Origin: Planctomycetota bacterium
GTDB taxonomy: Bacteria > Planctomycetota > Planctomycetia > Gemmatales > Gemmataceae
Direction of reading: 5' to 3'
Length of the DNA stretch: 6,076 bases
Assembly (NCBI GenBank): GCA_018970845.1
Contig: JAGWVO010000229.1
Location: 1-6,076 of the forward strand
Shown: in pieces, positions 1-6,004 of the stretch
Layout: each line of letters opens with the position of its first letter
Position numbering within the stretch: position 1 is the stretch's first letter
Notes under the pieces: generated by a model
The model's input: only the letters and a program-made list of their open reading frames with translations
What the model was told of the DNA's origin: nothing
Database searches by the model: none
Translations under genes and position numbers: made by a program

Positions 1-1695
1 TTTCACGCCTGGCTGATCGCGGGCGCGGCGCTGGCCTGCCTTCAGGCGGTGCTGTCGCGGAGGCCGCCGTCGCTCACCTGGCTCGATGCGGCGCTGCTGG
101 CGTGCGCCGGCGGCGTGGCGGCGCGCGGCATGTTCACCGCCGACAGGCACGCCGGACTCGCCGCCGGGCTGGCCGTCGCCGCCATGCTGGCGGCTCCCCT
201 GGGGCTGGGGTGGTTCCGCGAATCGCCCGAGGGACGCGTTTGGCTGTGGCGGCTGGTGTTCGCGCAAGGGCTCGCCGCGGCGGCCGAATGCGGCGTGTCG
301 CGGGGCCTGGGGGTGCCGTCGGGGGCGGGCCTGGCGCCGGCGCTGCTGGTGGGCTCGGCGGCAGCGGCGGCGGGCTGGCGCCACGGGTGGCCGTTGGCCC
401 TGGCCGGCCTGGCGCTCGCCGCGTTGATGGTGCCCCCGCCCACCCTGGCCGCCGTGGAACTGGCCGGCGCCTCTGGCCCGTGGGGGATCGGCCCGGGCCA
501 GCACCGCGACTTCCTCACCAACCACGGCCTTCCCGCGGAGTCGCCGGCGCCGGCGTGGCTGCACGCCTTCCTCGCGGGCGGCTGGCCGCTGGCGGCGCTG
601 GCGGCGCTGGCCGCCGCGGCGTTCCTCGCCGGGGCGCGGCGCGCGGATGCCGATCCCCCCGGATCTCCCGGGGCCCCGCCCCCGTGGCTGGCGTGGGCGG
701 CGCAGGCGGGCCTGATGCTGGCGCTCCTGGCCAGGCTGGCGGTCGCGGATCCGGATTATCGCATTGCCGAGCTGGCGATGGGCGCGGCGAGGTCGGTGGC
801 GTTCGCCCTGGGCCTGATGGCGGCGCGCCTCGGCTGCCCGGGGCCGGTCCCCGGCAGGCTTTGCCTGGCCGGCTGCGGCGCGGCGATGGCGGTTCTGCCG
901 GCGATGGCGCACCCCGGCGCCGCGGCCATGGCCCTCGCCGCCGCCGCCGCGCTTCCCTCGGCGGGGTGGCTGCGGGGCGTTCCCGGAACCCTGGCGGGCG
1001 TGGTGGCCCTGGCCATGCTGTCGGCGGGGCTGCTTTTGGGCGCCGCGGGCGTCACGGTGCCCGCGGCGCTCGCCTGGCGCGAGTCGGCCGAGGCCCGCCG
1101 GCGCGCCGAGATCCCCGCCAACCTCGACGGCAAGACGCTCGACGCCCGCCGTCCCCAGATCCTCGGCCCGCTCAGGCGCGCCGCCCGCCTCGACCCCGAG
1201 CAGGCGCTCTGGCGCGTCCAGCTCGCCGACCGCGCCGGGACGCTGTTCTCGCTGGGGCTCGACTGGCAGCGTTCGGCGTGGCTTGACGAGGTGCGCAAGG
1301 AGGGGCTGAGGCACGCGATGGAGGCGCAGCGGCTCAGGCCGCGGTGGCCCGAGGCGTGCCTGGCGGAGATCCGGCTGCGGATGGCGACGGGTCGGTGGCT
1401 GGCCGGCCGCGGCTTCTCCGACCAGGCGTCGGGCCAGTTCGACGCGGCGGCGCGCCGCGCCGAGGCGCTGGCGGAACTCGACCCGGCGGGCCAAGCGGCG
1501 TCGGGGCCGTACCTGGTGTTCCAGGCGAGGCTGGAGGGTTTCGAGTCGCTGGGCACGGTCATCGCCGACCTCCGCCGCCTGCTGGCGGAGCAGAAAAGGC
1601 TCAGGGAGGCCGCCGCCGCGGCGCTGGCGGCGGGGCACGACCTGTCCGCCGCGCAGCTCAGGGAACTGCGCGCTTGGGCGGAAGACTCGCACTAA
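1..1695 (+). CDS. O-antigen ligase/Wzy-like polytopic membrane protein with TPR-like C-terminal tail (5' end outside window)
   Basis: The frame is open from base 1 to the TAA at 1693-1695 (564 visible codons). The first in-window start, a GTG at 49, lacks a ribosome binding site and sits inside a hydrophobic stretch (residues FHAWLIAGAALACLQA before it), so the true start is probably upstream. About the first 360 codons are a series of Ala/Leu/Val/Gly-rich membrane segments. At 481-507 there is a loop reading WGIGPGQHR, followed at 556-600 by a segment reading AWLHAFLAGGWPLAAL. This order resembles the GxGPGxF...AHNxxLxxxxxxG signature of O-antigen ligase/polymerase (Wzy/WaaL) proteins. The last ~200 codons (from about 1080) are soluble and helical, with repeated A-x-x-L-D-P style helices (for example RRAARLDPEQALW and AEALAELDPAG) resembling degenerate TPRs, an arrangement known in this superfamily. 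The role would be joining surface polysaccharide units at the outer face of the inner membrane. The family call is by loop pattern and topology only; another multispanning protein is possible. Confidence 0.62.
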   Translation, partial: FHAWLIAGAALACLQAVLSRRPPSLTWLDAALLACAGGVAARGMFTADRHAGLAAGLAVAAMLAAPLGLGWFRESPEGRVWLWRLVFAQGLAAAAECGVSRGLGVPSGAGLAPALLVGSAAAAAGWRHGWPLALAGLALAALMVPPPTLAAVELAGASGPWGIGPGQHRDFLTNHGLPAESPAPAWLHAFLAGGWPLAALAALAAAAFLAGARRADADPPGSPGAPPPWLAWAAQAGLMLALLARLAVADPDYRIAELAMGAARSVAFALGLMAARLGCPGPVPGRLCLAGCGAAMAVLPAMAHPGAAAMALAAAAALPSAGWLRGVPGTLAGVVALAMLSAGLLLGAAGVTVPAALAWRESAEARRRAEIPANLDGKTLDARRPQILGPLRRAARLDPEQALWRVQLADRAGTLFSLGLDWQRSAWLDEVRKEGLRHAMEAQRLRPRWPEACLAEIRLRMATGRWLAGRGFSDQASGQFDAAARRAEALAELDPAGQAASGPYLVFQARLEGFESLGTVIADLRRLLAEQKRLREAAAAALAAGHDLSAAQLRELRAWAEDSH

Positions 1696-1748
1696 ACCCT
1701 TTCAATGAAAGCCTTTGCAAAACCCGTCGCCCGGGCCGGCCCATGCCC

Positions 1749-1778
1749 TTGCCCACCCGGGCCGTCCGGCATTATGCT
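1749..1778 (+). promoter_or_regulatory. Candidate sigma70-type promoter for the EVE gene
   Basis: TTGCCC (1749-1754) and TATGCT (1773-1778) each match four of six consensus bases, and the spacer is 18 nt. Transcription would start near 1785, giving a leader of about 45 nt before the ATG at 1831. The element lies in the 135-nt gap after the membrane-protein gene, where a new transcription unit is plausible. Matches of this quality occur by chance, so this is a suggestion only. Confidence 0.35.
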
Positions 1779-1830
1779 GGTGTCCATGGCCGGGGCCTTG
1801 GCGCCCGGGTCGCCTTCGAGTCGGGGTGGC

Positions 1831-2244
1831 ATGCGCCACTGGCTGTTCAAAGAAGAACCCTCCTCCTACGACTGGCAACGCCTCGTCGCCGATGGCCGTA
1901 CCTGGTGGGACGGGGTGGAAAACGCCTTGGCGCGCAAGCACCTGAGGTCGGTTTCCCCCGGCGACCGGGTGTTCCTGTACCACACGGGCAAGGAAAAGGC
2001 GGTGGTGGGGACGATGACGGTGGTCGCCGGCCCCGCGCTTCCCCCCGGAGCCACCGACGAGTGCGAGGCGACGGTCGAGGTGAGCCCGAATCGCGCGTTG
2101 CCGCGGCCGGTGACCTTGGCCGAGATCAAGGCCGACGCGGAACTGGCGGGCTGGGACCTCGTGCGCCTGCCGAGGCTGTCCGTGGTTCCGGTGACCGAAT
2201 CACAATGGCGCAGGGTGATCTCCCTGGCCGAGGCGGACGGGTGA
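1831..2244 (+). CDS. EVE domain protein (short, PUA-like fold)
   Basis: The 137-residue product is almost entirely one EVE domain. It opens with MRHWLFKEEPSSYDW (family pattern MxYWLxKxEPxxYsw), followed by WWDGVENALARKHLR at about 25-39 (family WDGVRNxxARxxLR), GDRVFLYHTG at about 44-53, and the C-terminal WDLVRLPRLSVVPV strand-turn. The EVE fold is related to PUA and ASCH domains and is proposed to bind modified bases in nucleic acid; the bacterial cellular role is not established. The open frame extends upstream to an ATG at 1705, but the extra 42 residues are Pro/Gly/Ala-rich and unlike the family, and the domain begins exactly at Met 1831, so I chose that start. Only a weak G-rich stretch (GGGGTGG) precedes it. 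The protein is at the short end of the family (often 140-160 residues). It is followed after 73 nt by the phosphoesterase gene in the same direction. Confidence 0.9.
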   Translation: MRHWLFKEEPSSYDWQRLVADGRTWWDGVENALARKHLRSVSPGDRVFLYHTGKEKAVVGTMTVVAGPALPPGATDECEATVEVSPNRALPRPVTLAEIKADAELAGWDLVRLPRLSVVPVTESQWRRVISLAEADG

Positions 2245-2317
2245 GACCCGTTCCCCGGCAGGGGCCTGGCGCCATGGTGGCGTCGGGCGCCGGCGCCGGG
2301 CCTGGACTTCGCAGCCG

Positions 2318-3364
2318 ATGGCCGCCCGACGATCCGACCGCTTCCTGGCATCGCTCAAGAACAGCGGCAGCGTCACCTTCGTCACCCATGTCCACGCCGA
2401 CCCCGACGCCCTCGCCAGCATGATGGGCCTGGCGTTCCTGGTGGAGGAAAAGCTGCGCGTGCCCACGCGCCTCACGCGCGACGGCCCGATCTCGCGCGCG
2501 GAGAACCGCGCCATGGTCGAGCTGCTGGGCATCGACCTCGTGCCGGTCGAGGAGGTCGAGTGGGCCCCGGGCGAGGCCGTCGTCATGGTCGACAGCCAGC
2601 CCAACACCGGCCGGCACAACCTTGCCGGGGCGCCCCCCATCGCCGCGGTGGTCGACCACCACGACACCGGCGGCGACATCACCGGCATCCCGTTCGTCGA
2701 TGTCCGCGACAGCCTCGGCGCCACCTGCTCGATCGTGGTGAGCTACCTTCGCGAGCAGGGGTTGGCGCCCTCGGGCCAGCTCGCCACGGGCATGATGTAC
2801 GGCATCGAGACGGAGCTGGCGGGCTACCCGCGCGAGGCCGGCCCCGCCGACGAGGCGGCGCTGATCCACATCTATCCCCTGGCCGACCGCGACATGCTGG
2901 CGCGCATCCGCAACGCGAGGCTGCCGCAAAGCTACTTCGGCGGCCTGCTCCAGGCGCTGCAGAACGCCTTCGTCTACGACAAGCTCATCATCTCCTGGGT
3001 GGACGACCTGCCCCAGCCCGAGCTCGCCGCCGAGATCGTCGACGCGCTGATCCGCTTCGAGGAGGTCGACTGGGCGGTGTGCGCCGGCGTGCACGGCCGC
3101 AACCTGATCCTCTCGATGCGGACGACGGCGCCGGAGGCGCGCGCCGGCGAGCTGCTGCAGAAGGTGGTGGGCCGGATGGGCCGCGCCGGCGGGCACGACA
3201 GGCGCGCCGGAGGCAACATCCCCCTGGCCAACGACACCGCCGCCGCCGTGGAAACCACCCGCGGCGAGCTCCGCAAGCGGCTGCTCAAGGCCCTCCACAT
3301 CGAGGAGACCCGCGGACAGAGGCTCGTGAAAAAGAGCGAGATCCTCGAGAACCTCCACACCTGA
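2318..3364 (+). CDS. DHH/DHHA1 family phosphoesterase (NrnA-like oligoribonuclease/pAp phosphatase)
   Basis: The 348-residue cytoplasmic protein has the DHH-DHHA1 layout. Motif I is THVHADPDALAS (residues 23-34, metal ligands H24, D28, D30). Motif II is VMVDSQ (D92), and the name-giving motif is VVDHHD (D113-H114-H115). The C-terminal DHHA1 domain has the substrate-binding glycine motif GRAGGHDRRAGG. NrnA-type enzymes use two Mn2+ ions to hydrolyse 2-5 nt RNA remnants and 3'-phosphoadenosine 5'-phosphate. Motif IV, a GD/TDT-type aspartate in Bacillus NrnA, here reads YGIETELAG with Glu166 in its place; this may be a feature of this longer subfamily or a real activity change. The ATG at 2318 is the only sensible start, four residues before the helix leading to motif I region, though no clear Shine-Dalgarno precedes it. 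The bpt gene starts 29 nt downstream, suggesting co-transcription. The fold assignment is firm; the exact substrate is inferred. Confidence 0.9.
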   Translation: MAARRSDRFLASLKNSGSVTFVTHVHADPDALASMMGLAFLVEEKLRVPTRLTRDGPISRAENRAMVELLGIDLVPVEEVEWAPGEAVVMVDSQPNTGRHNLAGAPPIAAVVDHHDTGGDITGIPFVDVRDSLGATCSIVVSYLREQGLAPSGQLATGMMYGIETELAGYPREAGPADEAALIHIYPLADRDMLARIRNARLPQSYFGGLLQALQNAFVYDKLIISWVDDLPQPELAAEIVDALIRFEEVDWAVCAGVHGRNLILSMRTTAPEARAGELLQKVVGRMGRAGGHDRRAGGNIPLANDTAAAVETTRGELRKRLLKALHIEETRGQRLVKKSEILENLHT

Positions 3365-3393
3365 GATCCCCTCGTTTCCCCGGCGGGCCAGCC

Positions 3394-4128
3394 ATGCGAC
3401 ATTCGCTGCACCAGGTCCGCGAACCCGAGCCGTGCGGCTACCTGCCCGACAGGATGCAGACCCTCGAGGTCGTCGTCGCCACCTCCGTCACCGCCGCGGA
3501 GTACCAGGCGCTCATGGAGCGCGGCTGGCGGCACTTCGGCCATTTCCTGTTCCAGCCCGTCTGCCACGGCTGCGTCCGCTGCCGCACCGTGCGCGTCGAC
3601 GCGGCGCGCTTCGCCCCCAACCGCTCGCAGAGGCGCGTGGCGCGGCTCAACGCCGGCGTCATGGAACCGGAGTTCACCGATCCCCAATGCCGGCCCGAGG
3701 TGCTCGGCCTCTACGACGACTGGCACGCCGCCCAAACCGGGCGCAAGGGCTGGCCCGGCCACGAGCCCGGCGGCGAAAGCGAGTTCATCGCCTCCTTCGT
3801 CCGCCAGCCTTTCCGCGTCGAGCAGTGGGAATACAGGCTCCACGGCAGGCTCGCCGCCGTCGGCTATGTCGATGTGCTGCCCCGGGCCCTCTCGGCCGTG
3901 TATTTCTTCTACGACCCGGCCCTGCTCGGCCGCTCGCCGGGCATCTGGAACATCCTCCGCCTCATCGACGAGGCCAACAGGCGCGGCCTGCCTCATGTCT
4001 ACCTGGGGTTCCTCGTGGAGGGGTGCCCCGACATGGCCTACAAGGGGAAGTTCCATCCCGCGGAGTACCGCGAGCGGGGCAAGGACTGGATGCCTTTGCC
4101 GGCGGACGGGGGCGCGGGCGGGTGGTGA
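3394..4128 (+). CDS. bpt: Aminoacyl-tRNA-protein transferase, Bpt/ATE family (aspartate/glutamate leucyltransferase)
   Basis: The 244-residue product matches the usual Bpt length. The N-terminal ATE domain shows CGYLPD (residues 14-19) and the cysteine cluster QPVCHGCVRCRTVRV (C57, C60, C63). The C-terminal GNAT-like domain shows YVDVLPRALSAVYFFYDP, then RSPGIWNILRLIDEANRRGL, then VYLGFLVEGCPDMAYKGKFHPAE. Enzymes of this family take Leu (Bpt) or Arg (ATE1) from charged tRNA and add it to proteins with N-terminal Asp or Glu, marking them in bacteria for ClpS/ClpAP degradation. Bacterial members with this architecture are usually Leu transferases, but sequence alone does not prove the donor. 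The ATG at 3394 begins the conserved N-terminus directly; no clear Shine-Dalgarno is seen. The stop codon overlaps the 3' CCA of the opposing tRNA-Glu gene, so the last sense codon (Trp, TGG) is the complement of CCA. Beyond about PLPADG the tail is Gly-rich and not family-conserved. Confidence 0.92.
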   Translation: MRHSLHQVREPEPCGYLPDRMQTLEVVVATSVTAAEYQALMERGWRHFGHFLFQPVCHGCVRCRTVRVDAARFAPNRSQRRVARLNAGVMEPEFTDPQCRPEVLGLYDDWHAAQTGRKGWPGHEPGGESEFIASFVRQPFRVEQWEYRLHGRLAAVGYVDVLPRALSAVYFFYDPALLGRSPGIWNILRLIDEANRRGLPHVYLGFLVEGCPDMAYKGKFHPAEYRERGKDWMPLPADGGAGGW

Positions 4129-4198
4129 CCCTGACGGGATTCGAACCCGTGTTACAGCCTTGAAAGGGCCGTGTCCTAGGCCTCTAGACGACAGGGCC
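4123..4198 (-). tRNA. tRNA-Glu, anticodon UUC, CCA end encoded
   Basis: Read on the - strand the 76 nt fold as a standard cloverleaf. The acceptor stem is GGCCCTG with CAGGGTC (one G-U pair). The D arm is GTCT-AGAGGCCT-AGGA, as in Escherichia coli tRNA-Glu. The anticodon stem is CGGCC/GGCTG with loop CTTTCAA, placing anticodon TTC at 4164-4162. The T arm is ACGGG-TTCGAAT-CCCGT. The discriminator is A, followed by an encoded CCA at 4125-4123. It supplies Glu for translation of GAA/GAG, and in organisms using tRNA-dependent heme synthesis also for GluTR. Its 3' end overlaps the last six bases of bpt on the opposite strand. Confidence 0.97.
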
Positions 4199-4217
4199 GC
4201 GCCTCGCGACAGGCCTA

Positions 4218-4247
4218 ACCATAAGGGCTGAATGGCCACTTCGTCAA
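4218..4247 (-). promoter_or_regulatory. Promoter of tRNA-Glu
   Basis: On the - strand, TTGACG (4247-4242, five of six consensus) is followed after 18 nt by TATGGT (4223-4218, four of six). The expected start near 4211 leaves a leader of about 12 nt before the mature tRNA 5' end at 4198, which is normal for a tRNA transcript trimmed by RNase P. Position, orientation and -35 quality make this the best-supported promoter in the window. Confidence 0.7.
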
Positions 4248-4297
4248 GGATGCCGCGCCCGCCCGACGCCAATTCCGGCGATCCCCGGCCCGGGCAC

Positions 4298-4325
4298 TCG
4301 ACACGCCCGGCCCGACCGGTAAACT
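4298..4325 (+). promoter_or_regulatory. Candidate promoter of the esterase/SMP-30-like operon
   Basis: TCGACA (4298-4303, five of six) and TAAACT (4320-4325, four of six) are separated by 16 nt. The start would be near 4332, about 40 nt before the esterase ATG at 4372. It lies back to back with the tRNA-Glu promoter in a 173-nt gap (4199-4371), which otherwise holds nothing I can identify. Confidence 0.45.
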
Positions 4326-4371
4326 CGCAGTGTCCGCATTCCCGCCACGCGCCCCTTTCCCCGGAGACACC

Positions 4372-5244
4372 ATGCGCCTCCTCCGATCCTGCTGCGCCGC
4401 CTTGCTCGCCATGGCCCTCGGCGCCGCCACCGCCGCCGAACCGTACAAGCACGGCCCCGACTCCGAGCGCCAGCCCGGCGTCCCCCAGGGCAAGGTCGCC
4501 AAGTTCACCCACGCCTCCAAGGTGTTCCCCGACACCGTCCGCGACGGCTGGACCTACATCCCCGCCCAGGCCGAGCCCGGCAAGCCGCTACCCTTCATGG
4601 TGTTCCAGGACGGCGGCGGCTACATGAACGAGAAGGGAGACTTCCGCGTACCCGTCGTCCTCGACAACCTCATCCACAAGAAGGAGGTCCCCGTCATGGC
4701 GGCGATCTTCCTCAACCCCGGCTCCGTCCCCGCCACGCTCCCAGGCGCCAAGGCCCGCAGCAACCGCAGCTTCGAGTACGACACCCTCTCCGACCAGTAC
4801 GCCCGATTCCTCGAGAGCGAGATCATCCCCGAGGTCTCCAAGGCCATCCCCCTGGCCAAGAACCCCGCCCTGCGCGGCATCGGCGGCATCTCCAGCGGCG
4901 GCATCTGCGCCTTCACCGTCGCCTGGGAGCGCCCCGACCTCTTCGGAAAGGTCCTCAGCCATGTCGGCAGCTTCACCAACATCCGCGGCGGCGACGCCTA
5001 CCCCGGACTCATCCGCAAGACCGAGAAGAAGCCGATCCGCGTCTTCCTCCAGGAAGGCAGCAACGACCTCGACAACCTCCACGGCCACTGGCCTCTCGCC
5101 AACCAGCAGATGGCCGCCGCCCTCAAGTTCATGAAGTACGACTACCGCTTCGAGTACGGCGAGGGAGGCCACAACGGCAAGCACGGCGGCGCCATCCTCC
5201 CCGACTCGCTCCGCTGGCTCTGGCGCGACACCACCACCCCCTGA
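4372..5244 (+). CDS. Secreted alpha/beta-hydrolase esterase (enterochelin esterase-like, PF00756-type)
   Basis: The 290-residue preprotein begins with a signal peptide, MRLLRSCCAALLAMALGAAT, with an Ala-x-Ala type cleavage near residue 21-22. The mature part is a single esterase domain of the Putative_esterase/EntS-Fes type. It has the VFQDGGGY strand (about 77-84), nucleophile elbow GGISSGGI with Ser174, EGSNDLDN with Asp232 or Asp234 as acid, and GEGGHNGKHGG with His267 as the likely base. Relatives hydrolyse esters such as siderophore or acylated carbohydrate esters; the substrate here is unknown. I chose Met at 4372 over the in-frame ATG at 4330, because the signal peptide starts there and GGAG at 4363-4366 stands 5 nt before it. 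The next gene starts 14 nt downstream. In Planctomycetota, as I recall, very similar esterases sit next to or are fused with SMP-30/gluconolactonase domains, which fits this neighbourhood. Export suggests work in the periplasm or outside the cell. Confidence 0.9.
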   Translation: MRLLRSCCAALLAMALGAATAAEPYKHGPDSERQPGVPQGKVAKFTHASKVFPDTVRDGWTYIPAQAEPGKPLPFMVFQDGGGYMNEKGDFRVPVVLDNLIHKKEVPVMAAIFLNPGSVPATLPGAKARSNRSFEYDTLSDQYARFLESEIIPEVSKAIPLAKNPALRGIGGISSGGICAFTVAWERPDLFGKVLSHVGSFTNIRGGDAYPGLIRKTEKKPIRVFLQEGSNDLDNLHGHWPLANQQMAAALKFMKYDYRFEYGEGGHNGKHGGAILPDSLRWLWRDTTTP

Positions 5245-5258
5245 AAACCGAGGCAAAC

Positions 5259-5924
5259 ATGAATCCCCTGCTCACGCTGGCCTGCGCCTCCCTGCTGGCC
5301 GGCCAGGACCTCGCCCTGTCCACCATCCTTGTCGACGGCCAGGGCTGGAAGCCCGAGCCCATGGCCCGGGTGGAATCCAGGCTCGGGCCCGACCTCGTCG
5401 CCAAGGGCCCCGCCGGGGCCTCCTACGCCATCACCGGCCAGGCCCCCGCCCGCTCGCTGGAATACCGGCCCGCCTCCGGCGCCCCCCGGCCCGTCACCGT
5501 GGTCGGCCTTGTCGATCCGTCGTGCCTGGGCCTCAGCCCCGACAAGGGCACCCTCGCCGTGGGCGACGCCGGCGGCAAGCACCTCTGGCTGTTCCGCGTC
5601 AACGCCGACGGCGCGCTCGACGCCGCCGACCGCTGCGCCACCATGCGCCTCAAGCCCGGCCAGAAGGCCAGCGGCGTCATCGCCGTCTCGTTCGATCCCG
5701 GCGGCCGCATCTTCGCCTGCCTGCCCCACGAGATCCACGCGTTCGACCCGACGGCGCGCGAGTCGGGCGTCATTGCCGGGCCTCCCGGCGGCGGTGTGGA
5801 CGCGTTCTTCACGAACGGCGAAGGTTTGTATGTGAGGCAGAAGGGGGTGGTTTTGGGGCGTATGATCCAGCCGTTCCCCAAGCCGGCGCTCAAGGTTCCG
5901 GGCGCGCCGCCGCGAGGCCGGTGA
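5259..5924 (+). CDS. Shortened SMP-30/gluconolactonase-like beta-propeller protein, probably non-catalytic
   Basis: The 221-residue product starts with a short hydrophobic leader (MNPLLTLACASLLAG), a weak signal peptide lacking basic residues. The clearest family trace is LGLSPDKGTLAVGDAGGKHLWLFRVNADGAL (residues 90-120 region), followed by GVIAVSFDPGGRIFAC and a blade ending GVIAGPPGGG, matching the second half of SMP-30-like propellers. The first half is compressed: KGPAGASYAIT (49-59) looks like the first-blade EGPxWxxxGxLYFTD, but only about 39 residues separate it from the PNG-equivalent site, against about 136 in human SMP-30 (299 aa). Metal-ligand positions appear lost: Glu to Lys49, Asn to Ser88, Asp to Ile141. 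A sugar-lactone hydrolase would need these, so a binding or structural role is more likely. GAGG at 5250-5253 lies 5 nt before the ATG. It follows the esterase by 14 nt, so co-expression is likely. Family assignment is moderate and alignment is by eye. Confidence 0.66.
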   Translation: MNPLLTLACASLLAGQDLALSTILVDGQGWKPEPMARVESRLGPDLVAKGPAGASYAITGQAPARSLEYRPASGAPRPVTVVGLVDPSCLGLSPDKGTLAVGDAGGKHLWLFRVNADGALDAADRCATMRLKPGQKASGVIAVSFDPGGRIFACLPHEIHAFDPTARESGVIAGPPGGGVDAFFTNGEGLYVRQKGVVLGRMIQPFPKPALKVPGAPPRGR

Positions 5925-5976
5925 GGGTGGCGGAAAAGTTTTCCCAAAATAACGCGCCGCCCCAGCCCCCGCCCAC

Positions 5977-6004
5977 TTGATCGCCCTCCGAATCGGCATA
6001 TCCT
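5977..6004 (+). promoter_or_regulatory. Candidate promoter for the gene beyond the right edge
   Basis: TTGATC (5977-5982) and TATCCT (5999-6004) each match four of six consensus bases with a 16-nt spacer. Transcription would start near 6011 and run through the hairpin at 6021-6050 toward the Shine-Dalgarno at 6062. It begins 52 nt after the SMP-30-like stop codon; the stretch 5925-5976 shows nothing recognisable. Confidence 0.45.

Noticed and set aside
102..1286. 394-codon + strand frame rich in Arg and Gly
   Set aside because: It is the out-of-frame shadow of the membrane-protein gene, whose hydrophobic helix pattern is clearly the coding frame.
1705..1830. In-frame 42-residue extension of the EVE protein from ATG 1705, with further ATGs at 1774 and 1786
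   Set aside because: The extension is Pro/Gly/Ala-rich and not family-like, it covers the candidate promoter, and the EVE domain begins at Met 1831.
2286..2297. 12-bp perfect palindrome GGCGCCGGCGCC between the EVE and phosphoesterase genes
   Set aside because: It consists only of G and C in a GC-rich gap and has no T run; chance occurrence is likely and no role can be supported.
3866..4231. Open frame whose translation contains PDGIRTRVTALKGPCP
   Set aside because: This peptide is the well-known artefact of translating the reverse strand of a tRNA-Glu gene; the upstream part is a shadow of bpt.
2974..4512. 512-codon open frame on the - strand
   Set aside because: It runs through the reverse of the phosphoesterase, bpt and the tRNA gene, all of which have strong family evidence; its translation has no recognisable domain. 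Long shadow frames are expected at this GC content.
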